Assembly (NCBI RefSeq): GCF_014203835.1
Contig: NZ_JACHJW010000001.1
Location: 3,298,501-3,362,500 of the forward strand
DNA length: 64,000 bases
Direction of reading: 5' to 3'
Source: Micromonospora polyrhachis
Lineage (GTDB): Bacteria; Actinomycetota; Actinomycetes; Mycobacteriales; Micromonosporaceae
The number at the start of each line of letters is the position of its first letter. Within the stretch, counting starts at the first letter, position 1. Of the stretch, positions 7,851 through 14,814 are shown one piece after another. The position numbers and the translations under genes are program-made. The notes beneath the pieces were generated by a model. That model worked only from the letters and a program-made list of their open reading frames with translations. It was not told where the DNA came from and searched no databases.

Positions 7851-8432
7851 TCAGTCCCGCTGCGCCTGCGGCCAGGCGGCGAACGCCTGGTCGAGTACGG
7901 AGATCAACCGCTCGTACGAGCGGTCGACGTCCTGGGGCAGTCCGAAGCCACCGGCCGCCTCCAGCGAGACGAAGCCGTGCAGGGCGCTGCGCAGCGACCG
8001 GGTGGCGTCCACCAGTTGGTCGGCGGTGAGGCCGTATCCGGCGAGAACGGCGTAGACGATCCGGACCGCCCGGTCACTGGCGGCGAGGTACGCGGTGTCG
8101 TCGCTGGATGCCGCCGATCGGAGGGTGGCCGCGTAGCTACCCGGATGGTTGCTGGCGTAGGTCCGGTAGGCGCTGGCCAGGTGTTGCAACGCGATCGACC
8201 CGGATCGCCCCACCGTCGCCTCGCTGAGATGATCGGACAGCTCGTCGAGGGCCCGAATGGCGAGCAGACGGTGCAGGTCGTCGAGACCCCGGACGTGCTT
8301 GTAGAGGCTGGGTAACGCCACCCCGAGCCGTTGGGCGACAGCGGCCAGGGTGAGCCGGTCGAGGCCGCCCTCGTCGGCGAGCTGGGCGGCTTCGGCGACG
8401 ACCCGCGCGGGCGTCAGGCCGGCCCTAGCCAC
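7851..8432 (-). CDS. TetR-family regulator with WHG effector domain
   Basis: The protein has 193 residues. The HTH region (about 1-50) ends with ALPSLYKHVRGLDDLHRLLA. The C-terminal domain carries the LRSALHGFVSLEAAGGFG signature of the TetR WHG family. I chose GTG 8432 because it overlaps the end of the upstream hydrolase by 8 bases, a translational-coupling arrangement; longer frames reading back through the hydrolase are not coding. It is the second gene of a two-gene operon and probably controls it through the palindrome at 9238-9258. Confidence 0.85.
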   Translation of the reverse strand: MARAGLTPARVVAEAAQLADEGGLDRLTLAAVAQRLGVALPSLYKHVRGLDDLHRLLAIRALDELSDHLSEATVGRSGSIALQHLASAYRTYASNHPGSYAATLRSAASSDDTAYLAASDRAVRIVYAVLAGYGLTADQLVDATRSLRSALHGFVSLEAAGGFGLPQDVDRSYERLISVLDQAFAAWPQAQRD

Positions 8433-9231
8433 GGTCGTAGACCTTGTTGAGGAAGGAGACCAGCACCGGGTTGACCACCTCGGGATATTCCGCCATCGGG
8501 TAGTGACCGGAGTGGGGCACCATGAGCAGTTCGCCGTTGAGACGTTCGGCGACGAATCGTGCCTCGGCCGTCGGGTCGGGGAAGTCGCTGTCCTTCTCAC
8601 CCATCACCACCAGCGTGGGCGCGATGACCTGACCCAGCCGCTCCTCAGCCGGCCGGTGGCTGGTCCGCGTGATCTTGATGAACGAGCGCCAGTGGTCACC
8701 CCGACGCATGCTCTCCCGAATGCGGGCCAGATGTGCTGCCTGGTCGGCGGGCGGGCGACCGGGGTAGAGCTTGCGGTAGTAGGTCTGCCAGGCGGCGGGC
8801 CCCCAGGGCTTGAGGAGTAGCAGCCGGAGCAGGAGGGGCATCAGCGGGTTGCTCTGTGGGTCGCGGACGAACGGCCCCATCAGCGCGAGACCGGCGACCT
8901 TGGCCGGGTCCTCCGCGGCGGCCCAGACCGAGGCACCGGCTCCCATCGACTGTCCGATGACAAATGCCCGACCGCCGAGGTGTTCGATCAGTGCCAGCAC
9001 GTCGCTGCCCACGGCCACGTCGTCGTAGCGGCTGAAGCCGTCGTCGCTGTCGCCGTGTCCGCGCAGGTCCATGGTTGCCACGCGGTAGCCCGCCTCGACC
9101 AGGGCGGGGACGGTGAACCGGTAGGCCGAACGTAGATCACCCATGCCGGGCACGGCCACCACGAGCGGGCCCTCGCCGTGCACCTCGTAGGCGATCCGTC
9201 CGTCGTCCCGCATCAAATAGCTAGTTGTCAT
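8425..9231 (-). CDS. Alpha/beta-hydrolase
   Basis: This 268-residue alpha/beta-hydrolase fold protein has a VVAVPGMGD oxyanion-type turn, DLRGHGDSD, the nucleophile elbow GQSMGAGAS (Ser about residue 94), an acid-position GEKDSDFPDP segment and a C-terminal HSGHYPMAEYP histidine. It resembles haloperoxidase- and esterase-like cytosolic hydrolases; the substrate is unknown. ATG 9231 has no ribosome site, but the minus strand shows TAGCTT 7 bases before it, so a leaderless mRNA is likely, with the operator 9238-9258 over the promoter. Upstream in-frame codons would begin inside that operator. The TetR gene overlaps its 3' end. Confidence 0.8.
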   Translation of the reverse strand: MTTSYLMRDDGRIAYEVHGEGPLVVAVPGMGDLRSAYRFTVPALVEAGYRVATMDLRGHGDSDDGFSRYDDVAVGSDVLALIEHLGGRAFVIGQSMGAGASVWAAAEDPAKVAGLALMGPFVRDPQSNPLMPLLLRLLLLKPWGPAAWQTYYRKLYPGRPPADQAAHLARIRESMRRGDHWRSFIKITRTSHRPAEERLGQVIAPTLVVMGEKDSDFPDPTAEARFVAERLNGELLMVPHSGHYPMAEYPEVVNPVLVSFLNKVYDRG

Positions 9232-9237
9232 AGCTAA

Positions 9238-9258
9238 AAAGCTAACCGTATTAGCTTT
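9238..9258. promoter_or_regulatory. TetR operator candidate upstream of the hydrolase
   Basis: AAAGCTAA (9238-9245) and TTAGCTTT (9251-9258) form a perfect 8-bp inverted repeat with a 5-base spacer, only 6 bases upstream of the hydrolase start. A second partial palindrome, TAGCT/AGCTA (9231-9244), overlaps it. The adjacent WHG-type TetR is the probable ligand-responsive repressor. Confidence 0.75.
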
Positions 9259-9367
9259 GTTCGTCAAGCGCGCTACCAGCCCCGACCCGATGGCCGCGCG
9301 TCTCTAACGGGCGATTTGGGGGCAGGCGAGAGATTTTCCGGTCCGTTGTCGCCCTACAGTGGGCGGC

Positions 9368-9523
9368 ATGGTTGATGTCTTCTTCGTGTTGGTTTTGTAC
9401 ATTTTTGGCTTCGTCCTTCTGTACGGGGTCGTCCGGCTGGCCGTGAAGCACGCCATCGAGGACGCCACGCACCGACAACATCGGAGGGCCCTACCGGAGG
9501 AGATCTTCTTCCCCGGCGGCTGA
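9368..9523 (+). CDS. Small single-pass membrane protein, 51 aa
   Basis: ATG 9368 opens a 51-residue frame: a short N-terminus, one strongly hydrophobic segment of about 22 residues (VFFVLVLYIFGFVLLYGVV) and a basic, His-rich tail ending in EEIFFPGG. The hydrophobic helix followed by a charged tail, and the clean stop before the next gene, suggest a real small membrane protein. No specific function is recognised and no strong ribosome site is seen. It is the only coding candidate between the hydrolase promoter and the YbaK-like gene. Confidence 0.55.
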   Translation: MVDVFFVLVLYIFGFVLLYGVVRLAVKHAIEDATHRQHRRALPEEIFFPGG

Positions 9524-9596
9524 TCCGCGTGCGGCAGGCGGGTGACGGTGCGGGTCGGTCGAGAGGCGACCGTTCACCGGTGCGAGGATCGGCAGC

Positions 9597-10157
9597 GTGA
9601 TCGGAACCCTGCGCGCCGAACCCGCCCGCACCCGCCCCGACCTGCTAGCCCCACCCGTGGTCGCCCTACTCGGGGGCTGGCCGGCCGACACCCCGGTGCA
9701 GGTCGATGAGGTGCTGGTCGCCCCGATCGACGCCGAACTCGCCGACACGGCGGCCTTCTGTGCGGCGTACGACGTCGGGCTCGACGCTGCCGCCAACTGT
9801 GTCGTGGTCTCCGGCAAGCGAGACGGGGTGCCCCGGTACGCCGCCTGCGTCGTGCTGGCCACCACCCGGGTCGACGTGAACGGGGTGGCGCGCCGGCAGC
9901 TCGACGTACGCAAGGCGAGCTTCGCGCCGATGGTTGAGGCGGTGGAACTGACCGGGATGGAGTACGGCGGAATCACCCCGATCGGGCTGCCCGAACAGTG
10001 GCCGATCCTGGTCGACTCGCGAGTGGTCGACGTGCCGTACGTGATCGTCGGTTCCGGGGTGCGGCGCAGCAAGGTCGTCATACCTGGACGGGCCCTGGCC
10101 GCACTGCCGAGCGCCCAGGTGATCGAAGGGTTGGCGAAGTCGGCTGCCTCGGCCTGA
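9597..10157 (+). CDS. YbaK/EbsC-family aminoacyl-tRNA deacylase domain protein
   Basis: The protein has 186 residues. The YbaK/ProX-like fold is indicated by CVVVSGKRDGVPRYAACVVLATTRVDVNGVARRQLDV in the centre, followed by the conserved glycine-rich GMEYGGITPIGLP segment and VDVPYVIVGSGVR. This family hydrolyses mischarged aminoacyl-tRNAs such as Cys-, Ala- or Ser-tRNA in trans, in the cytoplasm. The lysine that is catalytic in YbaK corresponds to the SGKRDG or VRKASF region here. GTG 9597 is the first plausible start. The gene is monocistronic, ending in strong hairpins. Confidence 0.8.
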   Translation: MIGTLRAEPARTRPDLLAPPVVALLGGWPADTPVQVDEVLVAPIDAELADTAAFCAAYDVGLDAAANCVVVSGKRDGVPRYAACVVLATTRVDVNGVARRQLDVRKASFAPMVEAVELTGMEYGGITPIGLPEQWPILVDSRVVDVPYVIVGSGVRRSKVVIPGRALAALPSAQVIEGLAKSAASA

Positions 10158-10242
10158 GTCGAGGCAGCCGACGGGAAACCGAGACGGTCGACACTGCCTG
10201 AGGCGGTCGACGGCACCCGCCGAAACTAGCGGGTGCCGTCGA
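10139..10242. terminator. Two consecutive hairpins between convergent genes
   Basis: The first hairpin pairs GTCGGCTGCCTCG (10139-10151) with 10160-10172, spanning the YbaK stop codon. The second pairs TCGACGGCACCCGC (10207-10220) with 10229-10242 around an 8-base loop. Both stems are perfect (13 and 14 bp) and lie between the YbaK gene and the convergent DsbA-family gene. Confidence 0.85.
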
Positions 10243-10321
10243 TGTTGTTGCACGTGAAACCAACCGCAGGTGACTACGCGTCGCTTGTCGGTCTCCGTGG
10301 GTGCTGCGGGTCCGCCGCCCG

Positions 10322-10960
10322 CTATGCGTTGCTGTTCGCCTCCCGCTGGGCCACCTCGGCAAGTGCGGCGCGCAACACGTCCGGCTCCTGCGCGCCGGTG
10401 ACGGCGTACTTCCCGGCGAGGACGAAGGTCGGCACGCTCGTCACGCCCAACTCGCGGGCGGTGGCCAGCGCCGTGCGTACCTCGGGCTCCCCGTCGGTGG
10501 AGTCGAGGAACTGGCGTACCTCGGTTTCGTCGAGGCCGACCCCGGCGCCGATGGTGGCGAGTGCGTCCCGTGATCCGATGTCCACACCGTCGGTGAAGTA
10601 GGCGCGATAGAGCCCTTCGACGGTCTCGGCCGCGTAACCACGCGAGTCGGCCAACCGCACAAGCCGGTGGGCGTCGAAGGTGTTCGCCGTCACCGCCCGG
10701 TCGAACCGTAGTTCCAGGCCATCCCTGGCGGCGACGCCGGTGGTGTGAGCAAGCATCTGCTCGGCCTTCTCGGCGCCACCGAACTTCTCGGCGAGCGACT
10801 CGACCAGCGGTCGAGGCTCGGGGACCGGTGACGGGTCAAGCTGGAATGGCCGGAACCCGACCGTCACGTCACCCTCGAAGGATTCAAGGGCGCGCTCCAA
10901 CCGGTGCTTTCCGATGTAGCACCACGGGCAGACCACGTCGGCGTAGACCTCAATCTCCAT
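10322..10960 (-). CDS. FrnE-type DsbA-family oxidoreductase
   Basis: The protein has 212 residues. The thioredoxin-like active site CPWC is at residues 11-14 (YADVVCPWCYIGKHRLERAL), followed by the helical insert and the cis-Pro segment GVTSVPTFVLAGKYAVTGAQ typical of the FrnE subgroup. There is no signal peptide, so it acts in the cytoplasm as a dithiol-disulfide oxidoreductase. I start at ATG 10960, where family homology begins; an in-frame ATG at 10975 would add five residues. It lies directly downstream of sufE on the same strand and is probably cotranscribed, linking two thiol or sulfur-handling genes. Confidence 0.85.
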   Translation of the reverse strand: MEIEVYADVVCPWCYIGKHRLERALESFEGDVTVGFRPFQLDPSPVPEPRPLVESLAEKFGGAEKAEQMLAHTTGVAARDGLELRFDRAVTANTFDAHRLVRLADSRGYAAETVEGLYRAYFTDGVDIGSRDALATIGAGVGLDETEVRQFLDSTDGEPEVRTALATARELGVTSVPTFVLAGKYAVTGAQEPDVLRAALAEVAQREANSNA

Positions 10961-10981
10961 GACCGAAGACAACATCGCGGA

Positions 10982-11401
10982 TCAGGCGATCTGTTCCCGT
11001 ACCTGGCGCTTGAGTCGGGCCAGAATGGCGGTGCCACCGCGTACCCGCAGCGGGCTGATCGCCTCGGCGAGGCCCATCCGCTGGTAAAGATCGTCGGGTA
11101 CGGCCAGCACCTCGTCGGCGCTCGCGCCCGCCAGCCCTTCGGCCAGAATGCCAGCGAACGCCCGGGTGGTGGGTGCCTCGGGCGGGCAGTCGAACCAGGT
11201 GGTGACCGTACGGTCCGGCGCCACCTCGGCCCGCAGGAAGAACACCGTCTGGCACTCCGGCACCTGCTCCATTCCGGCCCGGTCGGCCAGGGCGGCGGGC
11301 AGCGGCGGGACGCTGTCGGCGAATTCCAGCAACATCTCCAGTACGACGTCTCGCGGAGCGGACGCGAACTCCTCGACGATCTCGGCGAGTTTCGGTGGCA
11401 T
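10982..11401 (-). CDS. sufE: SufE-family cysteine desulfuration protein
   Basis: The protein has 139 residues. It has a SufE domain with the sulfur-accepting cysteine in QVPECQTVFFLRAEV (about residue 51), the conserved FDCPPEAPTTRAFAGIL segment and a C-terminal RGGTAILARLKRQV helix. It accepts persulfide sulfur from a SufS-type cysteine desulfurase and stimulates Fe-S cluster assembly in the cytoplasm. ATG 11401 starts the domain exactly. The sseA rhodanese gene lies 1.8 kb away; in mycobacteria sseA and a sufE homologue are adjacent, so this looks like a loosened version of the same neighbourhood. Confidence 0.85.
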   Translation of the reverse strand: MPPKLAEIVEEFASAPRDVVLEMLLEFADSVPPLPAALADRAGMEQVPECQTVFFLRAEVAPDRTVTTWFDCPPEAPTTRAFAGILAEGLAGASADEVLAVPDDLYQRMGLAEAISPLRVRGGTAILARLKRQVREQIA

Positions 11402-11452
11402 GAGGCCCAGGCTACCGGTGTTAGGGCGGGCCCTTGACCGGCTGAAAGCGAC

Positions 11453-11471
11453 AAGAAGGGGGCCCTTCCTT
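11453..11471. repeat. GC-rich near-palindrome in the sufE upstream region
   Basis: AAGAAGGGGGCCCTTCCTT forms a near-perfect dyad centred on GGGCCC. Similar AAGGG/CCCTT dyads recur in this window, for example in the terminator of tRNA-Leu. It could be a weak hairpin or a dispersed intergenic repeat; its role is unknown. Confidence 0.4.
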
Positions 11472-11505
11472 GCCTGGGGATGGGAGGTGGGTGGGCGGTA
11501 TCGTT

Positions 11506-11558
11506 TGCGGTTGCCGCACACGCGAGAAGGTGATTCTGCGGTTGCCGCACACGCGAGA
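11506..11558. repeat. Direct repeat pair, each with an internal dyad, upstream of the RmlC-like gene
   Basis: A 22-base sequence beginning TGCGGTTGCCGCACACG occurs identically at 11506-11527 and 11537-11558, 31 bases apart, and each copy contains the dyad TGCGG-TTG-CCGCA. The second copy ends next to the GAGGTG ribosome site of the gene starting at 11568. Three-turn spacing of two dyads suggests a double operator, but a recent tandem duplication would look the same. Confidence 0.6.
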
Positions 11559-11567
11559 GGTGAACAG

Positions 11568-12191
11568 GTGAAGGCCACGGAACTGTCGATCTCCGGCGCA
11601 TGGGAGTTTCTTCCGCAGCAGTTTCCCGACGATCGCGGCAACTTCGCCGTCTGGTACGACGCTGCCGCCTTCGCCGACGCCCTCGGCTTCGAGTTGACTG
11701 TCGCGCAGACCAACCACAGCGTCTCCCGGCGGGGTGTGGTCCGGGGCGTGCACTGGGCGGACGTGCCCATCGGGCAGGGCAAGTACGTCTACTGCCCGCA
11801 GGGTGCGCTGCTGGACTTCATCGTCGACCTGCGGGTCGGTTCACCGACGTTCGGGCAGCACGAGGTCGTACGGCTGGACCCCGTCGACTTCCGGGCGGTC
11901 TATCTGTCGGAGGGCCTGGGCCACGCCTTCGTCGCACTCGAAGACGACACGGTGATGAGCTATCTCTGCTCGGCCCGCTACGCGCCCACCCGGGAGCGGA
12001 TCGTCAACGCCCTCGACGAGGACCTGGCGCTGCCGATTCCTTCCGACACCACACCGATCCTCTCCGAGCGCGACGCCAACGGGCCGGGGCTGATCGAACT
12101 GCGGGACGCGGGGCTGCTGCCGTCGTATGACGACTGCCAGCAGCTCTACCAGTTGCTGCGCAACGGTCAGCGGCCCCAACTGGACGGCTGA
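11568..12191 (+). CDS. RmlC-like dTDP-sugar 3,5-epimerase family protein
   Basis: This 207-residue cupin of the dTDP-4-dehydrorhamnose 3,5-epimerase family has FPDDRGNFAVWYD near the N-terminus, QTNHSVSRRGVVRGVHWAD with the catalytic-base histidine (about residue 60), and CPQGALLDFIVDLRVGSPTFG as in RmlC. The later VYLSEGLGHAFVAL segment corresponds to the VPxGFAHGFxVL motif. Such enzymes epimerise dTDP-4-keto-6-deoxy sugars. No other dTDP-sugar genes are adjacent, so the product cannot be named. GTG 11568 has GAGGTG 7 bases upstream. A perfect 26-bp tandem duplication spans its stop codon. Confidence 0.8.
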   Translation: MKATELSISGAWEFLPQQFPDDRGNFAVWYDAAAFADALGFELTVAQTNHSVSRRGVVRGVHWADVPIGQGKYVYCPQGALLDFIVDLRVGSPTFGQHEVVRLDPVDFRAVYLSEGLGHAFVALEDDTVMSYLCSARYAPTRERIVNALDEDLALPIPSDTTPILSERDANGPGLIELRDAGLLPSYDDCQQLYQLLRNGQRPQLDG

Positions 12192-12226
12192 AGCTGACAG
12201 CCCAACTGGACGGCTGAAGCTGACAG
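12175..12226. repeat. Perfect 26-bp tandem duplication across a stop codon
   Basis: Positions 12175-12200 and 12201-12226 are identical and adjacent. The unit begins CCCAACTGGACGGCTGA and includes the TGA stop of the RmlC-like gene, so the second copy lies in the 3' untranslated region. It appears to be a recent slippage or duplication event. Confidence 0.9.
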
Positions 12227-12367
12227 TGTGGGGCCGCCACGAATAGGCGGTGCGGATGTCGGCGTCGCCACTTCCGTACCGGCCCAGGGGACGACCGGCG
12301 ATGGGTGGCTGACACACTCCGACGGATTCTGGTGACGAGGTCGGGAAGTAAGGGCAAGGAGGCGCGG

Positions 12368-13135
12368 GTGCGCTGGCGCAGCTTCGTGGCGGTCGGGGAC
12401 AGCTTCACCGAGGGAATGAACGACGCGTACCCGGACGGCACCTATCGAGGGTGGGCAGACCTGGTCGCGACGCGGCTGGCCGTCGAGGCCGGACCGGAGT
12501 TCGGGTACGCCAACCTCGCCATCCGGGGGCGGCTCTTTCCCAACGTCGTGGCCGAGCAGGTGCCGGCCGCGCTGGCCATGCGCCCCGACCTGATCAGTTT
12601 CGCCGCCGGCGGCAACGACGTGTTGCGCCGCAACTTCGACGCGAACACGCTGGTCGAGCGTTTCGACGGGGTGATCGGTGAGCTGCGGGCGACCGGTGCC
12701 GACGTACTGATCTTCCGGTTCGCCGACGTGATGGCGCGGCTGCCCGGCCAGCGGCTGGTCGCCCCCCGCGTCACGCTGTTGAACCGGATGGTGGGCGAAA
12801 CTGCCGAGCGGCACGGCGCGATGCTGGTGGACCTGTACGCCGACGACGAGTTCCTCAATCCGGTGCTGTGGAGTGCGGACCGGTTGCACCTGTCGCCCGC
12901 CGGGCACCGGCGGGTCGCCGCGCACGTGTTGAGTGCGTTGGGGCTGGCGCCGGACGAGCAGTGGCTGGTCGTACCGCCCCGGCCCGCGCCGACGCCGTGG
13001 CTGGCGGCACGCGGTGCCGACCTGCGGTGGGCTGGGCAGCACCTGGCACCGTGGATCAAGCGGCGGATGACCGGCCGGTCCTCCGGCGACACGGTGACCG
13101 CCAAGCGGCCGGTGCTGACCCCGTTCACCGACTGA
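12368..13135 (+). CDS. SGNH/GDSL-family hydrolase
   Basis: The protein has 255 residues. Block I, FVAVGDSFTEG, gives the nucleophile Ser at about residue 11. Block II glycine is in NLAIRGRLF, block III is FAAGGNDVLR with the oxyanion asparagine, and block V is DRLHLSPAGHRRVA with the catalytic Asp-x-x-His. No signal peptide is seen, so it is probably a cytoplasmic esterase or lipase-like hydrolase with unknown substrate. GTG 12368 follows AAGGAGG (12356-12362) by 5 bases, which rules out the longer frame from 12305. About 80 residues after block V form a basic, Pro/Arg-rich tail, common in actinobacterial members. Confidence 0.85.
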   Translation: MRWRSFVAVGDSFTEGMNDAYPDGTYRGWADLVATRLAVEAGPEFGYANLAIRGRLFPNVVAEQVPAALAMRPDLISFAAGGNDVLRRNFDANTLVERFDGVIGELRATGADVLIFRFADVMARLPGQRLVAPRVTLLNRMVGETAERHGAMLVDLYADDEFLNPVLWSADRLHLSPAGHRRVAAHVLSALGLAPDEQWLVVPPRPAPTPWLAARGADLRWAGQHLAPWIKRRMTGRSSGDTVTAKRPVLTPFTD

Positions 13136-13186
13136 GCGGGTTCAGGTTCGGGAAGCGGGGCGGGTCGGACGGCGTACGGTGGGCTG

Positions 13187-14089
13187 ATGGCAGTGCCGAA
13201 CGATCCCGCGCCCGACCTACAGGCGTACGCCGATCCGCAGCGGCTGGTGACCACCGAATGGCTCGCCGCCAACCTCGACACGGACGGCCTGGTCGTCGTG
13301 GAGTCGGACGAGGACGTGTTGCTCTACGACACCGGGCACATCCCCGGCGCGGTCAAGGTCGACTGGCATCTCGAACTCAACGACCAGGTGACCCGGGACT
13401 ACCTACACCCGACGGACTTCGCCGAGCTGTGCTCCGCCAAGGGCATCGACCCGGACGACACGATCGTCTTCTACGGCGACAACTTCAACTGGTGGGCAAC
13501 GTACGCGTTCTGGGTCTTCTCCCTCTTCGGCCACGCGGACCTGCGGCTGCTCGACGGTGGCCGGCAGAAGTGGGTGGCCGAGGGGCGGGAGTTGACCCGG
13601 GACCGGCCCACCCGACCCCGGACCGACTACCCGGTCCCGGACCGTGACGACGCGCCGATCCGGGCCTTTCGCGACCAGGTGATGGCGCACATCGCGGCCG
13701 GCCGTCCGCTGGTGGACGTCCGGTCCCCCGCCGAGTACACCGGCGACATGCTGCACATGCCGGACTATCCGCAGGAGGGCGCACTACGTGGCGGTCATGT
13801 GCCGGGTGCGGTGAACGTGCCGTGGAAGTCGGCCGCCAACCCCGACGGTACGTTCAAGCGCCCCGACGAACTACGCGTGATCTACGCCGACGAGCAGGGG
13901 CTGACCCCCGCCGACGACGTGATCGCCTACTGCCGGATCGGCGAGCGGTCCAGCCACACCTGGTTCGTCCTGCACCACCTGCTCGGCTATCCGCAGGTAC
14001 GTAACTACGACGGATCCTGGACCGAGTGGGGCAACCTGGTCCGCGCCCCGGTGGTGCGGGGCGACCAGCCCGGCGGGCTGCCCCGATGA
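13187..14089 (+). CDS. sseA: Thiosulfate sulfurtransferase (rhodanese), SseA-like
   Basis: This 300-residue tandem rhodanese has an inactive N-terminal domain (about residues 20-140, with [14 protein letters not shown]) and a catalytic C-terminal domain (about 160-290). The active-site Cys is about residue 249 in [14 protein letters not shown], and the CRIGERS loop matches SseA/CysA-type enzymes. It moves sulfane sulfur from thiosulfate to a thiophilic acceptor. Neighbouring sufE and the FrnE gene give this stretch a sulfur-transfer theme. The start at ATG 13187 gives the normal N-terminus. Confidence 0.9.
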   Translation: MAVPNDPAPDLQAYADPQRLVTTEWLAANLDTDGLVVVESDEDVLLYDTGHIPGAVKVDWHLELNDQVTRDYLHPTDFAELCSAKGIDPDDTIVFYGDNFNWWATYAFWVFSLFGHADLRLLDGGRQKWVAEGRELTRDRPTRPRTDYPVPDRDDAPIRAFRDQVMAHIAAGRPLVDVRSPAEYTGDMLHMPDYPQEGALRGGHVPGAVNVPWKSAANPDGTFKRPDELRVIYADEQGLTPADDVIAYCRIGERSSHTWFVLHHLLGYPQVRNYDGSWTEWGNLVRAPVVRGDQPGGLPR

Positions 14090-14204
14090 CCACCGCAGGG
14101 TCCTGGCTGGAGGGTTACCCGGTCGTCGTCCGCACCTGACCGCTGCACGGTCCGTGTGCCTGACCGCTGGATGGTCCCGGGACGCTGATCGATAGCCTGC
14201 GGGG

Positions 14205-14777
14205 ATGGTTCAGGTGTGGCGGGACTGGGGTGGCGTCGTACTGGTTTCGTTGGCCGGTCTGCCGCTGGCGGCCCTGATCGCCTTCCTGCTGGTCCGGCGG
14301 CGCATCGCCCGCTCGATGCCGGTACGGCAGGCGTGGTGGCGCAGCGTCGCCGAGGTGGGCATGGTGGTCGGCACCCTGCCCTGGGTGTGGATGATCCTGA
14401 CCCCGCTGGACGCGCCCCGCCTGGTACACCTGATCCCGTTGCGCGACCTGTACCTCCAGGTGACCACCACCTCGCCCACGTTCGTGGCGGTGCAGGCCGG
14501 CGGCAACCTGCTGGTCTTCGCCGCACTGGGTTTCTTTGCGCCGATCCGGTTTCCCGCCCTGGCCGGGGTGGGGCGTCTCCTCGCCCTCGGCGCCGCCGGG
14601 TCGATCGTGGTGGAGACCCTTCAGTTCACGCTCGACATCGGGCGGGTGACCTCTGTGGACGATGTGCTGATCAACGCCGTCGGAGCGGCGCTCGCCGGGC
14701 TGCTGTCCCGGCCGTGGTGGGCGTCGGGAGCGCCGGTTCCGGCCAGCGTCGCCCCCGTACGCGCTGAGGCGGGCTAG
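14205..14777 (+). CDS. VanZ-family membrane protein
   Basis: This 190-residue protein has about five hydrophobic segments: one N-terminal, one at TLPWVWMILTPLD, one around NLLVFAALGFFAPI, one at LLALGAAGSIVVETLQF and a short terminal one. The VanZ signature is visible as GNLLVFAALGFF followed by ETLQFTLDIGRVTSVDDVLIN, with conserved E, Q, R and DD residues. VanZ proteins raise resistance to teicoplanin and some lipoglycopeptides in enterococci by an unclear envelope mechanism; here the role is unknown. It is monocistronic, convergent with the MFS gene and ends at a shared hairpin. Confidence 0.8.
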   Translation: MVQVWRDWGGVVLVSLAGLPLAALIAFLLVRRRIARSMPVRQAWWRSVAEVGMVVGTLPWVWMILTPLDAPRLVHLIPLRDLYLQVTTTSPTFVAVQAGGNLLVFAALGFFAPIRFPALAGVGRLLALGAAGSIVVETLQFTLDIGRVTSVDDVLINAVGAALAGLLSRPWWASGAPVPASVAPVRAEAG

Positions 14778-14791
14778 TCGATCTACACGCG

Positions 14792-14814
14792 TCAGGTCGG
14801 GTTACCCGACCTGA
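14792..14814. terminator. Shared convergent terminator
   Basis: TCAGGTCGGG (14792-14801) pairs perfectly with CCCGACCTGA (14805-14814) around TTA, which is itself the stop codon of the minus-strand MFS gene. The same 10-bp stem can end both vanZ-like and MFS transcripts. Confidence 0.8.

Noticed and set aside
11502-11558. Start of a CRISPR or integron-like repeat
   Set aside because: There are only two copies with a 9-base gap, and no associated genes. An operator pair or duplication is simpler.
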